Shown piece after piece: positions 56,271-64,000 of a stretch of 64,000 nucleotides of DNA. The DNA comes from Shewanella sp. MTB7. Its GTDB lineage: Bacteria; Pseudomonadota; Gammaproteobacteria; Enterobacterales; Shewanellaceae. The position numbers and the translations under genes are program-made. Below the pieces are notes generated by a model that was given only the letters and a program-made list of their open reading frames with translations, had not been told where the DNA came from and ran no database searches. The stretch lies in contig NZ_CP085636.1 in NCBI RefSeq assembly GCF_027571385.1, positions 1,674,001 through 1,738,000 on the forward strand, written 5' to 3'. Each line of letters begins with the position of its first letter. Position 1 is the stretch's first letter.

Positions 56271-57979
56271 CAACCTTGGTCCGAACGTATCACCTTCAGT
56301 AATGCGGTCCAGCCGATAACGCCGACAATGTTGTTTCTATGCTCTTGATAGATATAGACCTCGCCTCGTCGTTTAGGGGAGAGTATCTCATAGACCTCAT
56401 TAAGTGTTGCGGTATCAGGGAGACCTTTGATGGGATGGCGGGTGAGAGAGCTGTCTGAATCTGATTGCTGCATCTCTAACTGCAACATCTCCATCTGTTC
56501 TTGTGCGTTGCGCACTAACACTGACCGGCCCTCGGCGCGTTTGAGTACCTCAAGTAACAGCTCGTTGTTATCGGTGACGATGACCATGCGTTTATCCATT
56601 AAGGCGCGGACACCGATTTTCTGCAGTGCCAGCTTAACCGCTGAGACCTTATAGTCTAATCCCATGATGTCTAACTGCCTTAAGAGTAAAGAGGTCGTAT
56701 TAAAGACTTTATTAGCAACCAGAAAGGCGGGGATACTGACAAACATAGCCGGCAGAATTATAGACGGATTATTGGTCATCTCAAGTAAGGCAACGAGTGC
56801 GGCCAGTGGTGCACTTAGACAAACGCCCATAATGGTGATCATTCCAATAATGGTGTAAAAACCAATATAGGGGGCGATAGAGGGAAAAAACAGAGCACTG
56901 GCAAGGGCTAATATTGCTCCAACGAGCGCCCCGACGCCATACAGAGGGCCAATCATTCCACCGGGTACTGCTAGGCCTATTGCGGCAATGGTGGCGATCA
57001 TTTTACACACTAAAAGCGCGCACAAAAATATAATGCTGGGGTGTTCATTGATTGCTTGTGTGATAGTGAGTTGGCCACTGCCTAAAGCTTCAGGAATGAG
57101 TAAGCCGACAATCGTGGTGATGATCCCCGCGAGTAACAATCGGTAGATAAGTGGCCAGTGTTGACCTGTCGCTGTCACTTTTAATAAAGAGGCATTAAAG
57201 AGCGCGGCAACACAGCCTAAGATCACACCACAAATAGCCAGTATAGGGTATTGAGATAGCGGAATGTCGATAATGCCGATTTGATCGTATTCGTGAATGT
57301 TTCCGAAGACAAGTTGCGATGATACCGTGCCACAAATTGCTGCGATGATAATGGGAAGAAAATAATGAGCTTTGTATTCTCGTAAAATCACTTCGAAGAC
57401 GAAAATAACCGCAGCGAGGGGGGTATTGAAAGTGGCGGCAATTCCCGCTGCAATACCACTGGAGCAAATTATGCGGACACTGTTATCTGGCAATTTGAAT
57501 TTTTCAGCCATGACACTGGCTGTGACGGCTCCCAAATGAATAACGGGCCCCTCTAATCCGACTGAAAAGTTAGCGGATAGGGCAAATAGCGCCTGAAAAA
57601 ATTGGCTCGGAGCCGTTTGCAGTGGTAGCTTGCCATAATGTAACTTAACCCTATGTAATACATAGGCGATCCCCATACGTTTATAACGTTTTGAGGTCAT
57701 TCGGGCGACAATCCAGATCAAAACTGAGCCGATGAGGGGTAATAAAACTCGCCAGTCGTCGATTACCTCAGTAAAATCCAACTCGCTGGTCTGGGTATAG
57801 GTGTTAATCCACTGAAGCAATAAGCGAAATATTATGATCACAGCAGATGCCATCAGCGCGAATAGTAAGGCGAGCAGTGACAGCTGTAGACTGACCTTTG
57901 CCTGAGATAGGGTATCTTTAAGTTCAGAGTTCAGGTATTTCTGCCATTGAACACGGATTTTATTGAGTCGATACAGCAA
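56270..57979 (-). CDS. ClC-family chloride channel/transporter with CBS-like tail
   Basis: A membrane protein of 569 residues: the ClC core (about 25-440), then a CBS-type domain (about 450-565). The selectivity loop NFSVGLEGPVIHLGA keeps the gating Glu (GLEGP for the usual GREGP). VPGGMIGPLYGVGALVG replaces the GIFAP loop, as in ClcB-like members. It moves chloride, perhaps in exchange for protons. The stop codon lies at the edge of an R1 tail, so the last residues may be element-derived. Confidence 0.88.
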   Translation of the reverse strand: MLYRLNKIRVQWQKYLNSELKDTLSQAKVSLQLSLLALLFALMASAVIIIFRLLLQWINTYTQTSELDFTEVIDDWRVLLPLIGSVLIWIVARMTSKRYKRMGIAYVLHRVKLHYGKLPLQTAPSQFFQALFALSANFSVGLEGPVIHLGAVTASVMAEKFKLPDNSVRIICSSGIAAGIAATFNTPLAAVIFVFEVILREYKAHYFLPIIIAAICGTVSSQLVFGNIHEYDQIGIIDIPLSQYPILAICGVILGCVAALFNASLLKVTATGQHWPLIYRLLLAGIITTIVGLLIPEALGSGQLTITQAINEHPSIIFLCALLVCKMIATIAAIGLAVPGGMIGPLYGVGALVGAILALASALFFPSIAPYIGFYTIIGMITIMGVCLSAPLAALVALLEMTNNPSIILPAMFVSIPAFLVANKVFNTTSLLLRQLDIMGLDYKVSAVKLALQKIGVRALMDKRMVIVTDNNELLLEVLKRAEGRSVLVRNAQEQMEMLQLEMQQSDSDSSLTRHPIKGLPDTATLNEVYEILSPKRRGEVYIYQEHRNNIVGVIGWTALLKVIRSDQG

Positions 57980-58073
57980 AAGTGCCTTCCAGATTATCTT
58001 TTGTTTTTATCATGCTTGATGAGACAAAAGTTAAAACATCATTAAAACCATTTAGAGAAGAGGTTGTTAGTTA

Positions 58074-58997
58074 ATGCCAAATTATCATCGTTGGGTCGAT
58101 CGTATGCAAGTGATTGAGCGTAAGATCAGACCATCGAGTGTGTATCTTTTACTTTTGATACTCGTGGCTTTTACCGTTGGAGGCTTGAGTATCAGCCTTT
58201 GGTTCGATCACAATCAACCTAAGCAACAGAGTAACACAGAAGAGATTGATAAATGGGCAAAACAGCTCAGCGTTCAGGCTCAAACTCTGGCATCTAGGAA
58301 TTTAGAACTGGTATTGGAGCGAGAAAGCAGTGATAAGATGCAGCAGATGTTTGCTGAACAGCATCATAAGCAGCGTGAGTTAGAGAGAGAACTTAGGTTT
58401 TACCGCAGTATTATGGCTCCGGAGAACAGTGCTGATGGCGTTTCTATTGAGGCGGTAGAGTTAACCCCAGGTCTTTTAGCCAGACAATATCGGCTTCAAC
58501 TCATTCTCACTCAGTTGCAAAAGCGTAAACAGTCCCTCAAAGGGAAATCGTCTATTATCTTAGTCGGTGTTCAGGATGGAAAAATCGTTGAGCTCGACGT
58601 AGCACAATTGCTGGATAACAAGCACTTGCTTGATTTTAGTTTTCGATATTTTCAGATTTTAGATGCCGAAGTCACTTTGCCAGAAGGCTTTGAATTATCT
58701 AGAATTAAGGCTAAAGTTAAGGTACCTTCGAGTCGCTGGACAAAGGGATCTGAAGCAGAAGTCGAATATAGTGTTGAACAGTTGCTACCTGAATATACCC
58801 GCGAGGGGCAATTAGCTGAAGAGTTAGCTGTAAAAGCAGCGCTCAATAATACATTAAGAGATATAGAGACTGACACCGATATCGATTCTACTTCTGAGCT
58901 TGCCCCAGAGGGGAGCAGGTTGGAAACAAAGAGTGTTAACACTAAAGTTGTGAAAGATGAGCTTTTAAGTGGTTCAGTGGATGAGTCACAGAAATAG
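58074..58997 (+). CDS. single-pass membrane coiled-coil protein (DUF6776-like)
   Basis: A protein of 307 residues with a short cytoplasmic start, one helix (about 23-43, VYLLLLILVAFTVGGLSISL), a coiled coil (about 60-120) and a periplasmic domain ending in an acidic tail. This resembles a family of unknown function often found upstream of erpA in Shewanella and Vibrio. No catalytic motif is seen. Confidence 0.7.
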   Translation: MPNYHRWVDRMQVIERKIRPSSVYLLLLILVAFTVGGLSISLWFDHNQPKQQSNTEEIDKWAKQLSVQAQTLASRNLELVLERESSDKMQQMFAEQHHKQRELERELRFYRSIMAPENSADGVSIEAVELTPGLLARQYRLQLILTQLQKRKQSLKGKSSIILVGVQDGKIVELDVAQLLDNKHLLDFSFRYFQILDAEVTLPEGFELSRIKAKVKVPSSRWTKGSEAEVEYSVEQLLPEYTREGQLAEELAVKAALNNTLRDIETDTDIDSTSELAPEGSRLETKSVNTKVVKDELLSGSVDESQK

Positions 58998-59097
58998 AAT
59001 GAGATAATTAAATACCCAAGTCGTTTGGGTATAATACTTGAACAAAATGGTCAGGTATCGGATAATCCCGCTCAGTTAATCGATGTAAGAGGTACTA

Positions 59098-59466
59098 ATG
59101 TCTGAAGAAATAGCTGAACAAGCGACGGAACAAGATGAATTGCCAATCCGGTTTACGGATGCCGCAGCATCAAAGGTTAAAACCTTGCTCGAAGAAGAAG
59201 AAAATGATGCGTTGAAACTGCGGGTGTACGTTACCGGTGGTGGTTGTTCTGGTTTTCAGTATGGTTTTACTTTCGATGAGAAAGTCAACGAGGGTGACTT
59301 TACTGTGGAAAAACAGGGTGTACAACTTGTTGTTGATCCCATGAGCCTGCAGTATTTAGTCGGCGGTGAAGTGGATTATACTTCAGGTCTTGAGGGTTCT
59401 CGTTTTTTCGTGAAAAACCCTAATGCAACAACAACCTGTGGTTGTGGCGCGAGTTTCTCGGTTTAA
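59098..59466 (+). CDS. erpA: iron-sulfur cluster insertion protein ErpA
   Basis: An A-type carrier of 122 residues that delivers Fe-S clusters to apo-proteins such as IspG. The three ligand cysteines are in [12 protein letters not shown] and [11 protein letters not shown]. The N-terminal extension of about 14 acidic residues is usual in this genus. GAGGTACTA lies before the ATG. A strong terminator follows. Confidence 0.95.
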   Translation: MSEEIAEQATEQDELPIRFTDAAASKVKTLLEEEENDALKLRVYVTGGGCSGFQYGFTFDEKVNEGDFTVEKQGVQLVVDPMSLQYLVGGEVDYTSGLEGSRFFVKNPNATTTCGCGASFSV

Positions 59467-59492
59467 TCGATAACCCGCCGTTAGCAAGCATA

Positions 59493-59518
59493 AAAAACCA
59501 GCATCAGCTGGTTTTTTT
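59493..59518 (+). terminator. intrinsic terminator after erpA
   Basis: AAAAACCAGC pairs with GCTGGTTTTT over four bases and is followed by more T. Confidence 0.92.
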
Positions 59519-59573
59519 GTATTTAATTTCTTGAACTCGCAACTCGCTGCTTTTTTTGCTTCGAACGCTGGCG

Positions 59574-60071
59574 CTAATTCATAATATTCAAGTTTATCTT
59601 ACTGTTAAAGTAGGCTTTAACCTTAGGCGTAAACGCTATCCATACCTGCAGCATAGACAGTAAGATCAATATGGCAAATATGAGGTAGTCAGGCACTGTA
59701 CCTTCGAACCCACCTAGCTTAAATAGTGATGGATTGCCTACCACTAAGTTGTCGGGATCATACAAGATAATCGGCAGCATGCTTATCAGACCTAGCTGTA
59801 TCACGGTATAGCCTTGCAACATATACATGGCTGATCTTTGACGACCGAGTATGGCAACCACCATTAGCAAGGTGAGTATACAAAAGAGCACCCCCTGTTT
59901 TGCTATGATGCCGCTGATAGAGGCAACAGTGAAGAAAAGACAGAGAGCTGCAAGCCGCTTAGGCAACTTGGTTTTATGCTTTGTCAGGCCGACATGACTG
60001 GTTGTAGGCAGATCTTGTGTCTCAGTCTCTGCACTTTTCTTGTCTACGGCTTTAGAGGCTTTAGGATCCAA
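59574..60071 (-). CDS. hypothetical four-helix membrane protein
   Basis: A protein of 165 residues. The first 38 are polar and charged; then about four membrane helices (starting LAALCLFFTVASISGIIA) and a short polar tail. I do not recognise the family. It follows the DUF2750 gene by 25 bases, so the two may be co-transcribed. Confidence 0.65.
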   Translation of the reverse strand: MDPKASKAVDKKSAETETQDLPTTSHVGLTKHKTKLPKRLAALCLFFTVASISGIIAKQGVLFCILTLLMVVAILGRQRSAMYMLQGYTVIQLGLISMLPIILYDPDNLVVGNPSLFKLGGFEGTVPDYLIFAILILLSMLQVWIAFTPKVKAYFNSKINLNIMN

Positions 60072-60096
60072 GTTGTTTCTCCCTGTTTAACTTGAA

Positions 60097-60474
60097 CTAG
60101 TGTTTTTGCTGCTTTTTTGGAGCTAAACGTTGTTCAACCTCAAAAGGCTCAATAACAACACCTAAGTCGTCTTGAACAGGGAATACAGCCACGAACAGAT
60201 CATCATCTTGCATTCCTGGAACCCAACGCTCTAACCATTCATCCAACGGGATAGACAGTGGAGTACACTCTTTCCAGTCATCAATAGCCCATAGGTTTGC
60301 AGCTTCTTCGCTTGGCCACATCGGGATGCAATCTTCATCATCAGTGGTTAGCATTACGCAACCATCATTGTCTTGTAGTGTCCAAAGTGTTTTATGCTCC
60401 TTAGCCTGCTCGACGAAGTAGTCATATCTGGCTTCGGGTGTCATCTGACTTGCTTCTTTTGCGCTTTTACTCAT
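60097..60474 (-). CDS. DUF2750 family protein
   Basis: A soluble acidic protein of 125 residues. RYDYFVEQAKEHKTLWTLQD and MWPSEEAANLWA are marks of DUF2750, whose function is unknown. No signal peptide. First of a probable two-gene operon. Confidence 0.8.
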   Translation of the reverse strand: MSKSAKEASQMTPEARYDYFVEQAKEHKTLWTLQDNDGCVMLTTDDEDCIPMWPSEEAANLWAIDDWKECTPLSIPLDEWLERWVPGMQDDDLFVAVFPVQDDLGVVIEPFEVEQRLAPKKQQKH

Positions 60475-60607
60475 GGTTTATCTCATCTATTTGCTTGGGC
60501 CTGAGCCAATTGATGCAGATAATAGCATCTCGTCGGATGGATATTAAAAGGTTTTAGCGTATCGCCGCTGAGAAATTGGTTGATTTAAGTATTTTGGTTG
60601 ATAAAAG

Positions 60608-60654
60608 TAACCAAAACGACGCTTAACTGAGTAGCTGAGCGTCGTTTTGGTTTA
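60608..60654 (-). terminator. long hairpin terminator after aqpZ
   Basis: AACCAAAACGACGCT pairs perfectly over 15 bp with AGCGTCGTTTTGGTT; the minus strand continues ACTTTTAT. Confidence 0.8.
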
Positions 60655-60677
60655 GCGTTGAGTAGAAATGAAAGTCA

Positions 60678-61376
60678 CTAACTCTCTTTAGTGTCAAAAA
60701 CCTTGTAGATCATTCCAGCTAAAATGGCACCTGCGATAGGCGCTACCCAAAATAGCCACAACTGTGAGGTCGCCCAATCACCCACAAAGAGTGCTGGGCC
60801 GGTGCTGCGGGCAGGGTTAACTGAAGTGTTAGTGACAGGAATACTGATAAGGTGGATCAAGGTGAGCCCTAAACCAATCGCGATAGGGGCAAACCCTTGG
60901 GGAGAGCGTTTATCGGTAGCACCTAAGATTATCAAGAGGAAGAATATAGACATGACAACCTCAATCACTATAGCCGAGGTTAGGTTATAGCCCCCTGGTG
61001 AGTGATCGCCATATCCGTTAGCGGCAAAACCATCGGCAAGGCTAAAATCAGCATTACCAGAGGCGATAAGATACAAAATTCCTGCACCAGCAATACCACC
61101 AGCAACCTGAGCGATGATATAGGGTAATAGTTCATTAGCGGGGAAGCGTCCTCCTGCCCATAACCCTATAGATACAGCGGGGTTGAGGTGGCAACCTGAA
61201 ATATGGCCCACGGCGTAGGCCATGGTGAGTACGGTAAGACCGAAAGCAAATGCAACACCTAGAAATCCTATTCCTAATTCGGGAAAGGCGGCAGCTAATA
61301 CGGCGCTACCACAGCCACCTAAAACAAGCCAAAGCGTACCAATAAATTCTGCAGTCATTTTTTGAGTCATATTCAT
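60678..61376 (-). CDS. aqpZ: aquaporin Z
   Basis: A water channel of 232 residues with six helices. The two NPA motifs are HLNPAVS (about 64-70) and SVNPARS (near 188). The selectivity-filter His, Thr and Arg of AqpZ fit [16 protein letters not shown], which points to water rather than glycerol. Single gene with its own terminator. Confidence 0.94.
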   Translation of the reverse strand: MNMTQKMTAEFIGTLWLVLGGCGSAVLAAAFPELGIGFLGVAFAFGLTVLTMAYAVGHISGCHLNPAVSIGLWAGGRFPANELLPYIIAQVAGGIAGAGILYLIASGNADFSLADGFAANGYGDHSPGGYNLTSAIVIEVVMSIFFLLIILGATDKRSPQGFAPIAIGLGLTLIHLISIPVTNTSVNPARSTGPALFVGDWATSQLWLFWVAPIAGAILAGMIYKVFDTKES

Positions 61377-61538
61377 TTAATCGTTCCTTATGTATGGTCA
61401 TCAGCCTCAGAGTTGGGGTAATACTGAGTGTGACGCCTAATCATTAGACTTAACTACTTTATGAGTCACTAATCAAGTGTGGATGCGAATTTTATTATCA
61501 ATTTTGTTACATTTTTAAGTATTAGCCTCTTTGCTGCG

Positions 61539-62924
61539 TTACTTTATTTGTCCGTTAATAATATTGATTAAACTGGCGCCTATTTCGGTATTATCTTTGT
61601 GGCCGGTGAAATATTGCTGACCTTTGCCATAGGCAAAAATGGGCACATCGATAGCGGTATGTCCGCTCGTGGTCCAACCGGTGTAAGTGATTTTATCGAT
61701 AAAGTGCAGTAAATCCTTTTCAATGAGCTTATTCGGTTTATCTTGTTTTACGCGACTGCTGAGCTGAAGCCGCAGAGAATCTAAGTTTTTAGCGTCGATA
61801 TCCAAACTTATATGCTGTGATAAAAACGTGGACAAAGAGGTGGCAGTATTAAGCACGTTAAGATCGTCAATGATTGCCTGTGCAATAACATGAGGTAAGC
61901 TGGTAACATTATGAAGTAACTTGCCTTTCCACTGATAGGTACCTTCATTGCCGAGTGTCAGTCCACCAGTAGAGTGATCAGCCGTTGCCACCAGCAGCGT
62001 ATCGGGATTGGCGTCTATAAATGATTTAACTAACTGTAGAGTGCTGGCAAAATCGTGCATTTCGGCCATGGCACAAGCGATGTCATTTTTGTGACCGCAC
62101 CAATCTATTTGACTGGCTTCAACCATTAGTACAAATGGCGTCTCTTGAGCTGCGAGCAACTCAAGTGCGGTGTGAGTCATGGTGGTTAATCTTAAGGGAT
62201 CTTTACTTCCTAAGGCGAAAGGTAAGCCTTTAGACGCAAATAAACCTAATGCAGGCAGCGACTCAATCGTGTTTAATTCATTAATATTATTGATGTACTG
62301 ATAACCGAGTTGTGTGAACTCTTGGGTTAAGTCTCTATGCTCTCTGACAAAGTATTTAGTACCACCGCCTAACATTAAGTCTGCCATTGGTTGGCCGTTG
62401 ATTACATTGCTCAGATAGCTGTCGGCTATAGCGTCATAGTTTCGGCGACTTTCATTGTGAGCGAGAAAGCTGGCTGGCGTGGCATGGTTTATCTGGGACG
62501 TGACCACGACTGCGGTTACCTTACCTTGTCCTTTAGCTATTTCGAACATCGTGGATAGAGGGTTGTGTAAGTGATCCACTGAGATGGCACCATTATAGGT
62601 TTTATGGCTGGTGGCGAGTGCAGTAGCAGATGAAGCCGAATCGGTGACATAAGTGTCATCATCGGGGTATGTGCTGGACATACCGACAAGAAGTTGATCA
62701 AAGATGGTCTTTTCCACGGTTTTGGTAGATGCGTCGTCGGCATAGTAGCGATATGCTGAGGTATAAGCAGGTCCCATACCATCTCCGATAAGATAGATAA
62801 TATTTCGTGGTAATTGCTCGTTGCCAGTTAAATGGGGGGATGGAGTGCCTTGAGCGAATGCGGGTAGTGCTGTAAAACTGCTGCAAAAAGCTGAAACAAT
62901 GAAAAGTTTGCTAAGGTGATGCAT
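61539..62924 (-). CDS. phoA: alkaline phosphatase (PhoA family)
   Basis: A periplasmic or exported phosphomonoesterase of 461 residues. Signal peptide LFIVSAFCSSFTALPAFA; metal-binding Asp48 in YLIGDGMG; nucleophile Ser96 in TDSASSATALA; further ligands in EASQIDWCGHKND, ATADHSTGG and TSGHTAIDVP. It releases phosphate from organic esters. I saw no pho box near the start. The symbol is by family; the true orthologue may carry another name. Confidence 0.87.
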   Translation of the reverse strand: MHHLSKLFIVSAFCSSFTALPAFAQGTPSPHLTGNEQLPRNIIYLIGDGMGPAYTSAYRYYADDASTKTVEKTIFDQLLVGMSSTYPDDDTYVTDSASSATALATSHKTYNGAISVDHLHNPLSTMFEIAKGQGKVTAVVVTSQINHATPASFLAHNESRRNYDAIADSYLSNVINGQPMADLMLGGGTKYFVREHRDLTQEFTQLGYQYINNINELNTIESLPALGLFASKGLPFALGSKDPLRLTTMTHTALELLAAQETPFVLMVEASQIDWCGHKNDIACAMAEMHDFASTLQLVKSFIDANPDTLLVATADHSTGGLTLGNEGTYQWKGKLLHNVTSLPHVIAQAIIDDLNVLNTATSLSTFLSQHISLDIDAKNLDSLRLQLSSRVKQDKPNKLIEKDLLHFIDKITYTGWTTSGHTAIDVPIFAYGKGQQYFTGHKDNTEIGASLINIINGQIK

Positions 62925-63073
62925 AGGTATATTTTCCCAGAAATGGCCCTTGAAATAACTGAGCCAATAATTAACGTCGCACTGAATTCAGCTCCACCGC
63001 TCAGAAGCATTTAATAGATTACAGAGCGATGAGCTGGTTAGTGGAATGGGACTCAAGTCCCTATTATTTTGTG

Positions 63074-64000
63074 TTAAGTGTTGTTGCCATGAGTTAGTTT
63101 GGGTTGTTTAAGGTGCAACTTAAGCCAGTTTTCCTGCTCCCAAAGCATGTGCAGAATCGACTCTTTTGCTTTATAGCTGTGGCTCTCAAAAGGGAAGGTG
63201 ACGAGTCTGGCTTGTCCCCCTAGACCCCGGATAGCTTTATACAAACGGGCAGATTGCATTGGATAGGTCCCTGAGTTTGCATCCATTTCTCCGTGCATTA
63301 ATAACAGGGGCTCATCGATTTTATCAGCGTGGGTAAAGGGAGAGATCTGTTGATATAAGCTTGGTGCTTCCCAAAAATTACGTTTCTCATGTTGAAAGCC
63401 GAAAGGCGTTAAGGTGCGGTTATAAGCGCCACTTCTTGCAATACCTGCAGCAAAAAGATCGGAATGTGCTAAGAGGTTTGCCACCATAAATGCACCATAG
63501 GAGTGACCACCAATAGCAATACGCTCTCTATCAGCAATACCCATGTCGACTAGGGTATCGATGGCAGCGGTGGCATTGTTGATCAACTGAGTTCTGAAGC
63601 TGTCATTTGGCTTATCTTTACCTTCGCCTATGATAGGCATGGCAACTCTATCGAATATGGCAAAACCGTTGGCAATAAAAGGGATGGGTCCCTTAGCGCT
63701 GATCTGAGTGTACTGATTCACAGAGTAATTAACCTGGCTCGCAACTTCGGCATTTTTGTATTCGCGAGGATAGGCCCACATAAGCACAGGAAGTGGACCC
63801 TCTTCTTTGTTGTAACCCGATGGTAGATAAAGGATCCCTGAAAGCGGCAGTCCATCATTGCGTTTATAAGTAATAAGCTGCCTGCTCATTCCCTTGAAAG
63901 CACTGAGTGGGCCTTGTTTTTGGTACAAGATCTTCTCTTTGCCTGATTCAACATTTAATAGCACTAAATGTGACGGGCTGTCATTGGATTGTCGATTAAT
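63074..64000 (-). CDS. S9 family peptidase (prolyl oligopeptidase type), 5'-truncated by window edge
   Basis: The frame stays open through base 64000, so the beginning, probably a beta-propeller, lies to the right. The visible 308 residues are the alpha/beta-hydrolase domain: nucleophile Ser in GGHSYGAFM, Asp in HGEMDANSG and His in FESHSYKAKES. It resembles acylaminoacyl/glutamyl peptidase-like S9 enzymes. Neighbouring genes give no hint of substrate. Confidence 0.88.
   Translation of the reverse strand: MNRQSNDSPSHLVLLNVESGKEKILYQKQGPLSAFKGMSRQLITYKRNDGLPLSGILYLPSGYNKEEGPLPVLMWAYPREYKNAEVASQVNYSVNQYTQISAKGPIPFIANGFAIFDRVAMPIIGEGKDKPNDSFRTQLINNATAAIDTLVDMGIADRERIAIGGHSYGAFMVANLLAHSDLFAAGIARSGAYNRTLTPFGFQHEKRNFWEAPSLYQQISPFTHADKIDEPLLLMHGEMDANSGTYPMQSARLYKAIRGLGGQARLVTFPFESHSYKAKESILHMLWEQENWLKLHLKQPKLTHGNNT

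Overview
The window looks like chromosome of a marine Shewanella or a close relative. The evidence is the moderate G+C, the unlinked gspA-gspB pair, the rpsU-yqeY-dnaG-rpoD operon, a hemL gene with a dead pyrB beside it, an NhaD-type antiporter, a periplasmic BsrV-like racemase, and many short dispersed repeats. Species was not determined. Most genes are recognisable by family. The novelty lies in a few gene combinations, in repeats that touch genes, and in regulatory sites.

Layout. 1-12.6 kb: polyamine catabolism. This holds the 3' part of a flavin amine oxidase, a PuuB-type oxidase, the regulator puuR, puuD-puuA, a complete putrescine ABC importer (potFGHI) and a second puuB. 12.7-17.4 kb: a translationally coupled cluster for a 2-oxoacid oxidoreductase (GltD-like Fe-S flavoprotein, fused gamma-alpha subunit, beta subunit). 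17.5-23.0 kb: a sialic-acid cluster on the minus strand (nanK, nanE, a mutarotase-symporter fusion, nanR) with a GGTATA-type NanR operator but no nanA. 23.0-24.3 kb: repeats and tRNA-Ile2(CAU). 24.3-28.8 kb: rpoD, dnaG, yqeY, rpsU. 29.2-33.1 kb: tsaD, plsY, folB, folK, uppP. 33.3-37.0 kb: an RlmA-like protein with drifted motifs, an L,D-transpeptidase convergent with the lipoprotein lpp, and cca. 37.2-43.3 kb: gspA-gspB, nhaD, a small membrane protein, hemL and a pyrB remnant.

43.9-46.3 kb: a Tat-exported sulfite-dehydrogenase-like molybdoprotein with three c-type cytochromes, under a perfect FNR/EtrA box. 46.9-52.2 kb: aspA, a DedA protein, a TerC-family protein, and glnK-amtB with two NtrC-like boxes and a sigma-54 promoter. 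52.4-58.0 kb: an AhpD-like protein, a Bsr racemase, a repeat-rich island, sodC and a ClC channel. 58.1-64 kb: a coiled-coil membrane protein, erpA, two small hypotheticals, aqpZ, alkaline phosphatase and a 5'-truncated S9 peptidase.

Three families of small dispersed elements stand out. R1 is modular, about 230-420 bp, with six copies and one solo tail; it ends in a hairpin whose sequence changes while its pairing is kept. The second family has ATACCAAYCRGTAT terminal inverted repeats (265 bp and 72 bp copies). The third is a 222-bp element with 23-bp terminal inverted repeats that overlaps the 3' end of the sialic-acid symporter and supplies its last residues. No transposase, integrase, prophage or CRISPR array was seen.
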